Source: Ustilago trichophora (taxonomy: Eukaryota; Basidiomycota; Ustilaginomycetes; Ustilaginales; Ustilaginaceae). Taken from it: a DNA stretch of 64,000 nt. Where the stretch lies: assembly GCA_900323505.1 (NCBI GenBank), contig OOIN01000012.1:868001-932000 (forward strand). Direction: 5' to 3'. The notes beneath the pieces are model-generated. The model had not been told where the DNA came from, made no database searches, and saw nothing but the letters and a program-made list of their open reading frames with translations. The translations under genes and the position numbers were made by a program. Of the stretch, positions 33,476-43,540 are shown piece after piece. The first letter of the stretch is position 1, and each line of letters begins with the position of its first letter.

Positions 33476-36400
33476 ATGGAAGGCTCCGCACCCGTCGAAG
33501 AGCTCGGCTCTCTCTCGAGCTTTGATCTCTCTTTGCATTCCCATACCACGGTAGGTGGCGCCGATCCATTGTCCAACCTGCCACTCCGCCTCTTTTCATC
33601 CACGCTCCATCAACTTCGACGCCCAACGCTGCAAAAGCTCTGCGACAATGTAGAAGGTTGGGGACCCATCTCGCAGCAGCGAGAGTTGGATTTCACTCCT
33701 TGCTTTCAAGAGGCTGCTTTCTGGATTGCACCTGTCTTCCTCCTTGCCCTTGTTGGTGGTGTTCACTTGGCCCTACTTTCTAGAAAGCAAGAGAGGTCAT
33801 TGACCAGGGCTTCTCGCTCGCTTTTGCAGGCCAAGCAGGTCGTTGTCGGGCTTTTGGCGATCGCTGCCGCTTTTCAGGCTTCCATCTCGTACGGTCTCTT
33901 TGCCAAACCGGGCGAGTCGGTCTCCTTCTGGTCTTCCGTCGTTGGTCTTCTCGGCTACATCCTCATCATCCCGCTTCAGCACTTCAACCACACCCGCTCG
34001 CGTCGCAGCTCCGATGTCCTCCTCTTCTTCTGGCTCTCTCATCTGCTCGCTAGCATCGTCAAGCTTCACACATCGCTCACCTGGCCCTCTCTGCCCGTCA
34101 AGGATCAGCTCATCACCTTTATACCCTTTGTCGTCCGATTCGGCTTGGGCGTCGTCGCATTTGCGCTCGAGTGCGCTGGTGTCGAGCTTGGAATCAACGC
34201 CAACGCCGAACAAAAGCCTCTGCGTGCCAACGGCAACGGCTACCACGCCGTCCCCACCGATGCCAATGGTAGCACTTTCAGCGTTTTCACCGACGGCGAC
34301 GAAGAGGCGACGACCAACACCAGAGATGATCCCGTCGACTCGGGCAAGGAATGTCCCGTCGTCACTGCCAACATCTTCAGCAGGATCACTTTCCACTGGA
34401 TGCAGCCACTCATGACGCTCGGTGCCAAAAAATTTGTTACCGAGGACGACATGTGGGCCTTGCCTGCCAACGAGGATGCCGAGAACCTCGGCAGACGCTT
34501 TGACAAGTTCTGGAAGCAGACCAAGAACAAATCCACCGGAAAACCTGCCTTCTGGACTACATTGGCTTACGCATACGGCGGTCCTTTCCTCTTTGCTGCT
34601 CTCCTCAAGTCGGCACAGGACACGCTCGCCTTTGTTCAGCCCCAGATTTTGCGCAAACTCCTTCAATTCGTCCAGAGCTACGACAGCGAGGATGCCAATC
34701 AGAGCGCTATGCAGGGCTACCTGCTTTCAGGTGCCCTCTTCTGCGTTGCCGTCACCCAGACCTCGTTCCTCCACCAATACTTCCAGCTGGTCTTTGTGAC
34801 CGGAATGCGCGTTCGTGCCGGTCTCGTTAGTGCCATCTTTAAAAAGAGCTTGCGTTTGTCCAACGAGGACCGCGGTGGCCGAGCCACGGGTGACATTGTC
34901 AACCTCATGTCCGTGGATGCGACCCGATTGCAGGATCTGTGCACCTACGGTCACATTGCTTGGTCTGCACTCTTTCAGATGACGCTTGCCTTCGTCTCGC
35001 TCTACAACCTGCTCGGCTGGCCTTCGTTTGTCGGTGTCGCCATCATGGTCGTCAGTGTTCCCCTCAACACTGCGCTCGCCCGTTACCTGCGTCGTCTCAG
35101 CGAGAAACAGATGAAGGTCAAGGACAAACGAACTCGACTCATGAACGAGATCCTCACCAATATCAAGTCGATCAAGCTCTTCGCCTGGGAGGAGGCCTTC
35201 ACGCGTAAACTCTTCAAGGTGCGAAACGAGGAAGAGCTCAAGCTGTTGCGTACCGTCGGTGTCGTTTCAGCCTTCTTCAACTTCTTTTGGACCGCCATTC
35301 CCTTCTTTGTCTCGCTCGGAACTTTTGTGACATACGCCTACACCAACCCAGAGCCTTTGACGGCCGACGTCATCTTCCCTGCCTTGGCTCTGTATCAGCT
35401 GCTTTCGTTCCCCATTGCCATGTTTGCAGGTATCATTTCGGCTTTGCTTCAGGCTCAGGTGTCGGCCAAGCGTCTTTCCGACTTTTTCGATGCCGGCGAG
35501 CTCGATCCCAATGCTCGCAAGGTCGTTCTTCCCGGTCAGCGCCACCCCAACAACCCCGATGCTCCCTCTCGACCCGGTGACGTGCTCGAGGCGCTCAACG
35601 ACGCCGATAATGCCGCTCGCGAGCCGGGCAAGGACGAAGAGGTGGTCATCATTCGCGATGGAGAGTTCAAGTGGTCCCGCTCGCAACCCGTCCCCACGCT
35701 CCAGGATATCAACCTCACCGTGAAGAAGGGAGAGCTCCTTGCTGTCCTCGGCAAAGTCGGTGATGGGAAAAGTTCACTCCTCTCGGCTGTGCTTGGTGAG
35801 ATGGTTCGCACCGATGGTGAGGCTATCGTCAAAGGACGAACTGCTTACTTTACCCAGGGCGGATGGTGTATGGGCGCCACTGTGCGGGACAACATTCTGT
35901 TTGGTCTCAAGTACGAACCCGACTTCTACCAGCGCGTTATTGATGCATGTGCTCTGACGCCGGATCTTGCCATCTTGCCCGAGGGCGACCGTACTGAAGT
36001 CGGAGAGCGTGGTGTTAGCCTGTCGGGTGGTCAACGTGCTCGTATCGCCCTAGCGCGTGCCTGCTACGCCCGAGCCGATATCTATCTGCTCGACGACCCG
36101 CTCGCTGCTGTCGATGCTCACGTCGGCGCTCACATCTTCAAGCACGTCATTGGACCTGAAGGCTTGCTCCGCAGCAAGGCTCGCATTCTCACGCTCAACT
36201 CAGTGGCCTGTCTCCCCGACTGCGACCAGATTGTATCGGTGCGACGCGGAATCATCTTGGATGAACGCGGAACTTACGACGAGGTCATGGGCAAAAAGGG
36301 CGACCTGTACAACTTGATCACTGGTCTCGGCAAGCAGAGCGCACGCGAGCAGGAAGCTCAGGAAGAGGACGGCGACACTACCGCAAAGGAGCTCGAGGTT

Positions 36401-38344
36401 ATCGACATGGACAAAGAACTCGACATGCACGGCCAGGGCGGCGAGGAAGATCTCAAGGGCTCCAAAATGCATCGTCGCATCAGCTCTGCGTCCATGGTCC
36501 GACCCAAGACCATGTCCAAGCGCCAGATCAAACAGGACACCATCCGACAGCTCAAGGAGAGCTCTGCACCCAAAGAGAAATCCGAACAGGGCAGCGTCAA
36601 ACCCGAAGTCTACCGTCAGTACATCAAGAGCTGCAGCGTTCTCGGTGTTGGACTCTACATTCTTGCCCAGATCCTGTCGCAGGTCATGACCGTTTCTCGC
36701 GATGTTGTGCTCAAACAGTGGGGTAAAGCCAACGAGAATGGGGGCGACGCAGCCAACACTCGCTTCTATCTGACGCTGTACGGTATTGTGGGCATCCTGG
36801 CTTCGATCTGCATCTGCATTGCACCTTTTATCCTCTGGACGTGGCTCGTCATCTCGAGCGCGCGCAAGTTCCACGACAACATGTTTGACGCGGTTCTTCG
36901 CAGCCCATTGCAGTGGTTCGAGACTACACCTACGGGTCGATTGCTGAACTTGTTCTCGCGCGACGTCAACGTCATTGACGAGGTGCTGCCAAGGGTGATC
37001 CACGGTCTGATTCGTACCATGACGGTGGTCCTCGGTGTACTGTGCGTAGTGGCGTACTCGGTGCCACCGTTCTTGATTGCCATTATCCCGCTGGCGTTTG
37101 CATACCGAGCCGTGCTGCGATACTACCTGGCGACCAGTCGAGAGTTGAAGCGTCTCGACTCGGTCAGTAAGACTCCGATTTTCACTTGGTTTCAGGAATC
37201 GCTGGGCGGTCTCAGCTCCATCCGTGCGTTTGGTCAGGAAGCCCGATTCATTGCCACATCCGAGGCCCGCGTGGATCGCAACCAACAGTGCTACTTCCCT
37301 GCGGTATCATGCAATCGATGGCTGGCGGTTCGTATCGAGATGATGGGATCGGTGATCATCTTTATCGCCTCGACATTGGCCGTTTTCATCCGCACCAAGA
37401 ATGGCAAGATGGACGCAGGTCTATTGGGATTGATGATGTCGCAAGCGCTCAGCACGACCCAGACGCTCAATTGGGTTGTTCGATCTGCCTCCGAAGTCGA
37501 GCAAAACATTGTCAGCGTCGAACGAGTCATGTCGTACACAGACTTGGTCTCGGAAGCACCCTACGAGATCCCGGACAAGGCTCCACCTTCCGACTGGCCC
37601 AGCAAGGGACAGGTCAGCATGCAATCCTACTCGACGCGCTATCGACGCGAGTTGGGTTTGGTGCTCAAGAAGCTCAACCTCGACATTCAAGCAGGCGAGC
37701 GTATCGGTGTTGTAGGACGTACGGGGGCGGGCAAGTCGAGTTTGACGCTGGCGCTGTTCCGGATCATTGAAGCAGCCGAGGGTAAGATTGTGATTGACGG
37801 CATTGACGTCTCGCAGATTGGGTTGAAGGATCTGCGATCGGCCATTGCGATCATCCCCCAGGATCCGCAGTTGTGGGAGGGAAGTCTGCGGGAGAATCTG
37901 GACCCTACGGGAAGATCGGACGACGCAGCGCTGTGGAAGGCTCTCGAACAGGCACGTATGAAAGACCACGTGCAATCGCTCGAAGGTGGTCTGGATGCAC
38001 AATTGACCGAAGGAGGAACCAACTTTTCGGCCGGTCAGAGGCAGCTCATCTGCATCGCGCGTGCCTTCCTCCGCAACGCCAAGGTCCTCGTGCTCGACGA
38101 AGCAACTAGCGCCATCGATCTCGAAACGGATGCCCAGGTTCAAGCTATCGTCCGCTCAGAGTTCAAGGGTACCACCATTACCGTCGCACACAGGTTGAAC
38201 ACTGTCATCGACTCGACGAGGGTGTTGGTGCTGAAGGATGGTGGGATTGCAGAGTTTGATACACCCGAAAATCTGCTTGCGGATAAAAAGAGCATCTTCT
38301 TTGGTATGGCGGTGGAGGCTGGGCTTGCCAAGGTCGATAGCTAG
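33476..38344 (+). CDS. ABCC/MRP-type full-size ABC transporter (Ycf1/Bpt1-like)
   Basis: 1622 residues, no intron, from the first ATG of the frame at 33476. The layout is TMD0-TMD1-NBD1-TMD2-NBD2. TMD0 (about residues 75-250) has several hydrophobic helices, then an L0 linker. NBD1 has Walker A GKVGDGKSS at 759-767, signature VSLSGGQRARIALARA, and Walker B IYLLDDPLAAVDAHVG with Asp in place of the catalytic Glu, as is usual in ABCC proteins. NBD2 has GRTGAGKSS at 1414-1422, FSAGQRQL, and VLVLDEATSAID with the Glu present, so only NBD2 is expected to hydrolyse ATP fully. A charged linker of about 130 residues separates the halves and probably carries regulatory sites. Family members move glutathione conjugates, metals, bile pigments or drugs into the vacuole or out of the cell; the substrate here cannot be assigned. 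Confidence 0.94.
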   Translation: MEGSAPVEELGSLSSFDLSLHSHTTVGGADPLSNLPLRLFSSTLHQLRRPTLQKLCDNVEGWGPISQQRELDFTPCFQEAAFWIAPVFLLALVGGVHLALLSRKQERSLTRASRSLLQAKQVVVGLLAIAAAFQASISYGLFAKPGESVSFWSSVVGLLGYILIIPLQHFNHTRSRRSSDVLLFFWLSHLLASIVKLHTSLTWPSLPVKDQLITFIPFVVRFGLGVVAFALECAGVELGINANAEQKPLRANGNGYHAVPTDANGSTFSVFTDGDEEATTNTRDDPVDSGKECPVVTANIFSRITFHWMQPLMTLGAKKFVTEDDMWALPANEDAENLGRRFDKFWKQTKNKSTGKPAFWTTLAYAYGGPFLFAALLKSAQDTLAFVQPQILRKLLQFVQSYDSEDANQSAMQGYLLSGALFCVAVTQTSFLHQYFQLVFVTGMRVRAGLVSAIFKKSLRLSNEDRGGRATGDIVNLMSVDATRLQDLCTYGHIAWSALFQMTLAFVSLYNLLGWPSFVGVAIMVVSVPLNTALARYLRRLSEKQMKVKDKRTRLMNEILTNIKSIKLFAWEEAFTRKLFKVRNEEELKLLRTVGVVSAFFNFFWTAIPFFVSLGTFVTYAYTNPEPLTADVIFPALALYQLLSFPIAMFAGIISALLQAQVSAKRLSDFFDAGELDPNARKVVLPGQRHPNNPDAPSRPGDVLEALNDADNAAREPGKDEEVVIIRDGEFKWSRSQPVPTLQDINLTVKKGELLAVLGKVGDGKSSLLSAVLGEMVRTDGEAIVKGRTAYFTQGGWCMGATVRDNILFGLKYEPDFYQRVIDACALTPDLAILPEGDRTEVGERGVSLSGGQRARIALARACYARADIYLLDDPLAAVDAHVGAHIFKHVIGPEGLLRSKARILTLNSVACLPDCDQIVSVRRGIILDERGTYDEVMGKKGDLYNLITGLGKQSAREQEAQEEDGDTTAKELEVIDMDKELDMHGQGGEEDLKGSKMHRRISSASMVRPKTMSKRQIKQDTIRQLKESSAPKEKSEQGSVKPEVYRQYIKSCSVLGVGLYILAQILSQVMTVSRDVVLKQWGKANENGGDAANTRFYLTLYGIVGILASICICIAPFILWTWLVISSARKFHDNMFDAVLRSPLQWFETTPTGRLLNLFSRDVNVIDEVLPRVIHGLIRTMTVVLGVLCVVAYSVPPFLIAIIPLAFAYRAVLRYYLATSRELKRLDSVSKTPIFTWFQESLGGLSSIRAFGQEARFIATSEARVDRNQQCYFPAVSCNRWLAVRIEMMGSVIIFIASTLAVFIRTKNGKMDAGLLGLMMSQALSTTQTLNWVVRSASEVEQNIVSVERVMSYTDLVSEAPYEIPDKAPPSDWPSKGQVSMQSYSTRYRRELGLVLKKLNLDIQAGERIGVVGRTGAGKSSLTLALFRIIEAAEGKIVIDGIDVSQIGLKDLRSAIAIIPQDPQLWEGSLRENLDPTGRSDDAALWKALEQARMKDHVQSLEGGLDAQLTEGGTNFSAGQRQLICIARAFLRNAKVLVLDEATSAIDLETDAQVQAIVRSEFKGTTITVAHRLNTVIDSTRVLVLKDGGIAEFDTPENLLADKKSIFFGMAVEAGLAKVDS

Positions 38345-39005
38345 ACCGCCAAAAAGTTCAGTCTTGGCCGTTTTCGTGAATCTTTGGCTCTTTTCAACAG
38401 CATCTCCCTTTCTTCCTTCTCGAGGACTCGCTTTAATGGAACTCTCCTACTCGCGCTCACTGTAAAAGGAAAGACCTATTCAGAATCATATACAGTGATC
38501 TTGCACTCTTTTGACGGTTGATCTGTGATGCGAACAATCTTACAACATCCCTGAGCATGACCGTAAGCAACCACTTTTACAACATTCTTAAAGAGCCCCT
38601 GGGGCTTGAATCCTTCCAAGTCTGACCTTTTGAGGCATGCGACACCACAACGCGTAGAGCTGTTTGAAGTGTGCTGGTGTGTGCATGTGTGTGTGTTTTT
38701 GGATTCTCGGAGGAAAAAATTGGGGACAGCTCAACGCGTCGGTAGGTTCGCGTGCAACAAAAGCTGAAAGAAACACTTTATTGAGAGAGAGAAGAGAGAG
38801 AGGTTGCTTTCCGCACGTTGCGCATTGCGCTCTCTCCACTTCCGCGCCTTTGTCTGTTTGCTCGATCTTGGTCACACACTCCATAACACCTTACCTTATC
38901 GACCACCTCTCGAATAGCTGGAGTCAAGAAAGAAGCTTCAAACGCTCCACCTTCAACTTTGACACCCATCTTGAAGCGGACCGTCCTGACCCCTCGCCGT
39001 TCAAC
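38345..39005. other. Intergenic: ABC transporter 3' flank and HAT1 leader
   Basis: About 660 bp. The HAT1 frame stays open upstream to 38664, but the conserved start is at 39006. A GA-rich run lies near 38785-38803. No other gene is seen. Confidence 0.5.
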
Positions 39006-40358
39006 ATGACCGAGTCCTGGACATCGAACAGCACCACCTCGATGGCGATACGCCTGGTCAACTCGCCCCACGGCACCGACAAACCTTTCCACCCAACCTT
39101 CACCTATCCGATCTATGGTGAGGCTGAAACCATCTATGGCTATCAGGGCCTCTCTATCAATCTCGACGTTGCCTCCGGCAGCCTGGTCCCCAAACTCGAC
39201 ATTACTTACCGCGCCAAGAATGAAGCCACAACCGCCAAGCTCGACGATGTCGAGGGCAAGCTCAAAGAGTTTCTTCCTCAAGACTACATCTCAGCCTCTG
39301 CATCAACTTCGGCAGTGCAAAAATTCGAAATGGCACTGGAAGAAAGCTCCACCTTTACACCTATCGGTGACAAGGTGCACAGCTATACACGACGTAAAGT
39401 GAACAAAGGCAAAGGAAAGTCGAGTAACAGCGTTGCTTCGCTTGCTTCTTCAACTTTGCCCGAGGACGACCCGGATGCACGTGTGTTTGAAGTCTATCGT
39501 TCAAGATGGGATACCCCTGGGTTCAGAGAGTATCATCGACGAATGCAATTGTTTGTCCTGCTGTTTATCGAAGGGGCAAGCTATATCCACGAGGAAGAGA
39601 CCAACTGGGAATTCTTTACGCTCTACGAAAAAGTCACCGATGCAGCAGCCAAGACCACATCTTGGCATTTCATGGGCTATACCAGTCTCTACAAGTTTTG
39701 GTGCTGGCCCGATTCGAGCCGTATCCGTCTATCGCAATTTGTCATCTTGCCACCTTTCCAAAAGCAAGGTCACGGTGGAGCGTTGTACACTACGGTATAC
39801 GATCAGATTCGTCAACGATCCAACGTGACAGAATTGACCGTCGAGGATCCATCAGAGGACTTTGACCGTTTGCGAGACGGGAACGATCTTCGCCGTTTGC
39901 TTGCTCCTGGGGGATTTGTGGAGGTTGCCAAAGCCGAAGGCAAGTTGAACGCTCCTGTGGATGCCAAGTGGATCGAATCGCAGCGGTTGGCGCATAAGCT
40001 GGCCCCGCGTCAATGGGCGAGAGTGTTGGAGATGGTGCAGCTAATGAATCTGGATACAGGCGACGAAGAGCAGATGAGGCAGTATAGGCTGCAGGTGAAA
40101 GCAAGGATCTACAGGCAGAACAAGGATATCTTGATTCAGCTCGAAAAGAGTCAACAGAGGGCCAAGTTGCAAGAGACGTTCGAAGGCGTAGTAGACGAGT
40201 ATGGAGATATGGTTGGGGTGGATGTTGAGCCGCTGCTAGAGAGCGGGCCTGGTTCGGGGGGCTATGGCGAAGAGGAAGAGGACGAGGATGAGGACGAGGA
40301 GGACGGACATTATCTGAATGGCAATGGGCCCCCACGAAAATTGGCTCGTTTTACATAG
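39006..40358 (+). CDS. HAT1: Histone acetyltransferase type B catalytic subunit HAT1
   Basis: 450 residues from the ATG at 39006; the open frame upstream has no family similarity. HAT1 acetylates newly made histone H4 on Lys5/Lys12, in complex with a WD40 RbAp48-type partner, before deposition. The N-terminal domain shows FHPTFTYPIYGEAETIYGYQGL, split across family-conserved aromatic positions, and the GNAT core has WHFMGYTSLYKFWCWP, IRLSQFVILPPFQKQGHGG (acetyl-CoA pyrophosphate-binding QKQGHGG) and LTVEDPSEDFDRLRD with the presumed catalytic Glu. A Ser-rich insert (VNKGKGKSSNSVASLAS) interrupts the N-terminal domain. The C-terminus is a run of Glu/Asp, typical for histone-handling proteins. 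Confidence 0.95.
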   Translation: MTESWTSNSTTSMAIRLVNSPHGTDKPFHPTFTYPIYGEAETIYGYQGLSINLDVASGSLVPKLDITYRAKNEATTAKLDDVEGKLKEFLPQDYISASASTSAVQKFEMALEESSTFTPIGDKVHSYTRRKVNKGKGKSSNSVASLASSTLPEDDPDARVFEVYRSRWDTPGFREYHRRMQLFVLLFIEGASYIHEEETNWEFFTLYEKVTDAAAKTTSWHFMGYTSLYKFWCWPDSSRIRLSQFVILPPFQKQGHGGALYTTVYDQIRQRSNVTELTVEDPSEDFDRLRDGNDLRRLLAPGGFVEVAKAEGKLNAPVDAKWIESQRLAHKLAPRQWARVLEMVQLMNLDTGDEEQMRQYRLQVKARIYRQNKDILIQLEKSQQRAKLQETFEGVVDEYGDMVGVDVEPLLESGPGSGGYGEEEEDEDEDEEDGHYLNGNGPPRKLARFT

Positions 40359-40989
40359 TCATGGTAACACGCTTCGTGTATCAGCGTGCTCTGATCCATG
40401 CAATCATCCGTAACATACTGTACACCTTGGAGCCTTCACGCTCGTAGACTGTGAAACGACTGTCTGAATCTTGAGCATATATGACCACTGTTGGCAGCAT
40501 GAGAAGAAAACGAAGTGAGAAGGCCAGATTTTCTCTTCCTTGGTGGGACAGTATACGATCTGACAAAGCTGAAACAAAAAAAGGGCGCGGAGATAGGTGT
40601 GACTGTGGCAAGATGGGTTGGAAGTGGGCAGCACAAGACGAGTGTGTGACTCTTCTGACACAAGATAGAAAAAAAAAAAAAAAGGTGTCTGAGCGCGTCG
40701 TTCCGAACTTTTTCTTCATTTTTTTGTGGGTGCAAAAGCGAAGGTCGAGTCGGAAAAGCTCTCTTTTTCTTAATCTGGGAAATTTTTTCGCTTAGGGAGA
40801 GACTTTTTTGGTTTGGTGCGCCCTTTCGTTGGGTCACCTCGACAGGTGGGAGCACAAAACCATTCCACGTCCAGCCAGCTCCTTCCTTCTTAACTTGTTC
40901 TTTGCCAAAAGAGCCACCCACTCCAAACATACCCTTTCTCTAATTCTCTCCCTCTCTCTTTCATACCCTTTTCTCCTCGAAACGCAACG
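40359..40989. other. Intergenic: HAT1 3' flank and IMPDH upstream region
   Basis: 630 bp with a TACTGTA at 40416, a poly-A run near 40668-40684, T-rich patches and a CT-rich leader just before the IMPDH ATG. No gene seen. Confidence 0.5.
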
Positions 40990-42912
40990 ATGCCCGCTAG
41001 CAACGGTCTCCAGATCCCCCAGGACGCGGCGGTCCTCTCGCCTTCGCAGGCGCTCGAGCACCTCAAGACCTATGCCACTGGCGATGGTCTTAGCATGGCC
41101 GAGCTCATCGACTCTCGCCAGCACGGTGGTCTCACTTACAACGACTTTCTCGTTCTTCCTGGATTCATCGACTTCCCCGCGTCCGACGTCAGCCTCCGCA
41201 CAAAGGTGACCAAGAACGTCACCCTCAACACCCCTTTCCTCTCGTCGCCCATGGACACGGTCACTGAGACCGACATGGCCATCGCCATGGGTCTGATGGG
41301 TGGTATGGGTGTCATCCACAACAACATGAGCCCTCAGGAGCAGGCTAGCGTCGTTCGCAAGGTCAAGAAGTACGAAAACGGTTTCATCACCGAGCCTCTC
41401 TGCCTCGACCCCCACGCCACCGTCGGTGACGTGCTCGAGATCAAAGAACGTCTTGGTTTCGGTGGTATCCCCATCACTGGTAAGTGTTTTTCTTTTCTTG
41501 GCTACAAATGATCCAACTTCCCCACTCCCACCTCTCGACTTCGGCCTTCTCAAAAGATGAAACAAACACATTGCATATAACCTTCGTTCTTCCCAGCCTC
41601 TCCCTTAGACTTGGGAGAGTGTGTGCGGATTGCATTATTACTCTGATTCCCCTCTCTCTTTTATCATTGGAATACTTTAAGCGGAAAGGGAATGCTTCAA
41701 CTGACCACGATCCTGATTCTCGTTCTCCATGCTCAAATAGATACTGGTGCTATGCACGGCAAGCTCCTCGGTATCGTCACTGCTCGTGACGTCCAGTTCC
41801 GTGACACCACCATCCCCCTTTCCGAGGTGATGACCACCGACGTTGTCACCGCCAAGGAGGGCGTCACCCTCGAGGAGGCCAACACCATCCTCCGTGACAG
41901 CAAGAAGGGAAAGCTCCCCATTGTCGACTCCGAGGGCCGTCTCGTTGCCCTGCTCGCTCGTTCCGACTTGCTCAAGAACCAGAACTTCCCCTTGGCCTCC
42001 AAGCGTCCCGAGAGCAAGCAGCTCTACTGTGCCGCTGCCATCGGCACCCGTCCCTCGGACCGCGAGCGTCTTGCTCTCCTCGTCGAGGCTGGTCTCGACG
42101 TTGTCATCCTCGACTCGTCGCAGGGTAACTCGGTTTACCAGATCGAGATGATCCAGTGGATTAAGCAGACTTTCCCTCACATCGATGTTGTCGCTGGTAA
42201 CGTTGTGACCCGTGAACAGGCCGCCAGCCTCATTGCTGCTGGTGCTGACGCGCTCCGTGTCGGTATGGGCTCCGGCTCCATCTGCATCACCCAGGAGGTG
42301 ATGGCTGTTGGCCGACCCCAGGGAACCGCTGTTCACGCCGTTGCCGAGTTCGCCTCCAAGTTTGGCGTCCCCGTTATTGCCGATGGTGGTATCTCCAACG
42401 TTGGTCACATTGCCAAGGCCATGGCACTCGGCGCTAGCGCCGTCATGATGGGTGGTCTGCTCGCCGGAACCACCGAGTCTCCCGGAGACTACTTCTACCG
42501 CGACGGCAAGCGTCTCAAGGGCTACCGTGGAATGGGATCCATCGAAGCCATGGAGCACCAGAAGAAGGGCAAGATTGCCGGTGCTACCGGAAAGGGAGCC
42601 GCCAAGGCCGACAAGGTCGCTGCCGACGAGAACGCCGCCACCCAGCGTTACTTCTCCGAGAGCGACGCCGTCAAGGTCGCCCAAGGTGTCGCTGGTGCCG
42701 TCCAGGACAAGGGCTCGGTCAAGAAGTTCTTGCCTTACCTCTACACTGGTCTCCAGCACTCTTTGCAGGACATGGGTGTTCCCCACTTGCACCTGCTGCG
42801 TTCTGCCGTCGGCTCGGGCCAGGTCAGATTCGAGCTTAGGACCGCCTCGGCTCAGGTCGAGGGTGGTGTTCACGGCCTGCACAGTTACGAGAAGCGTCTC
42901 TTCTCTTCCTAA
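40990..42912 (+). CDS. Inosine-5'-monophosphate dehydrogenase
   Basis: Rate-limiting step of GMP synthesis: IMP + NAD to XMP + NADH. Two exons, 40990-41479 and 41741-42912, with a 261-nt intron (donor GTAAGT, acceptor ATAG); joined length 553 residues with the junction reading [14 protein letters not shown]. The TIM-barrel start [14 protein letters not shown] and [10 protein letters not shown], the twin CBS region (residues about 120-240), the catalytic loop [18 protein letters not shown] with the active-site Cys, [16 protein letters not shown] and the flap [10 protein letters not shown] are all present. After the flap, an Ala/Lys/Gly-rich segment of roughly 20 extra residues precedes [15 protein letters not shown], compared with my memory of yeast and human enzymes. 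The C-terminal [14 protein letters not shown] is standard. Codon bias is very strong, as in highly expressed genes. IMPDH is the target of mycophenolic acid. Confidence 0.96.
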
Positions 42913-43540
42913 GCGCATCGCCTATACGCGCACAGATCAACCCGATTGGTTTTGAGATCCCCTCTCGTTGTTTGAAGTGGATCTGGTCTGTACTGGGCTT
43001 CATCTAGTCATCCTCAAAAGGTGCTGGCTACTCGTGCACCAAATCTCGTCCTTTACCCGCATCCCTCGCAATTCCTTCTACTTTCCCACTTTGTGCTTTA
43101 GTTTACGTTCTTCCTCTTTTATCCGCTATACACATCTTTGCAACGTTTTTCTTGTGTTTGTTTGGGTCTACATTCGTGTGTTTGAGATTGAGTCAGGTTG
43201 AGCAAAGGTTTGTTGAATGAAAGGGGAAGCTTGAATTGTGAGGCGGACAAGGTGGGATTCTAAACTCGGCCGGTTGGTTTTAACTCCACAAAGCGCGCAA
43301 CCCGAAATTTTTGCCTACAAAAAAAAAAAAAAAAAAAAAAAAAGAAAAAGTCAGGCCTCCAGTGTTGTGTCAGGGTCAGGGTCGGATACTTTCTTCCAGG
43401 CTTTGACACATCTTAAAGGCAATTTCTCATCTTTCACCCTTTGCCATTCTTTCAACGTCGATCCTTCACCCAACACCACATCACATCACATCACATCACA
43501 TTGCAGCACCACGAATACAAAGTGGGTGCCAAGATCGACT
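42913..43540. other. Intergenic: IMPDH 3' flank and RRP7 upstream region
   Basis: About 630 bp. A T-rich stretch follows the IMPDH stop. Before RRP7 there is a poly-A run of about 23 (43320-43342) and an ATCAC/CACAT pentanucleotide tandem (about 43476-43501). No gene seen. Confidence 0.5.
43476..43501. repeat. CACAT pentanucleotide tandem
   Basis: About five head-to-tail copies of CACAT, 40 bp before the RRP7 ATG, probably in the 5' leader. Confidence 0.85.
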
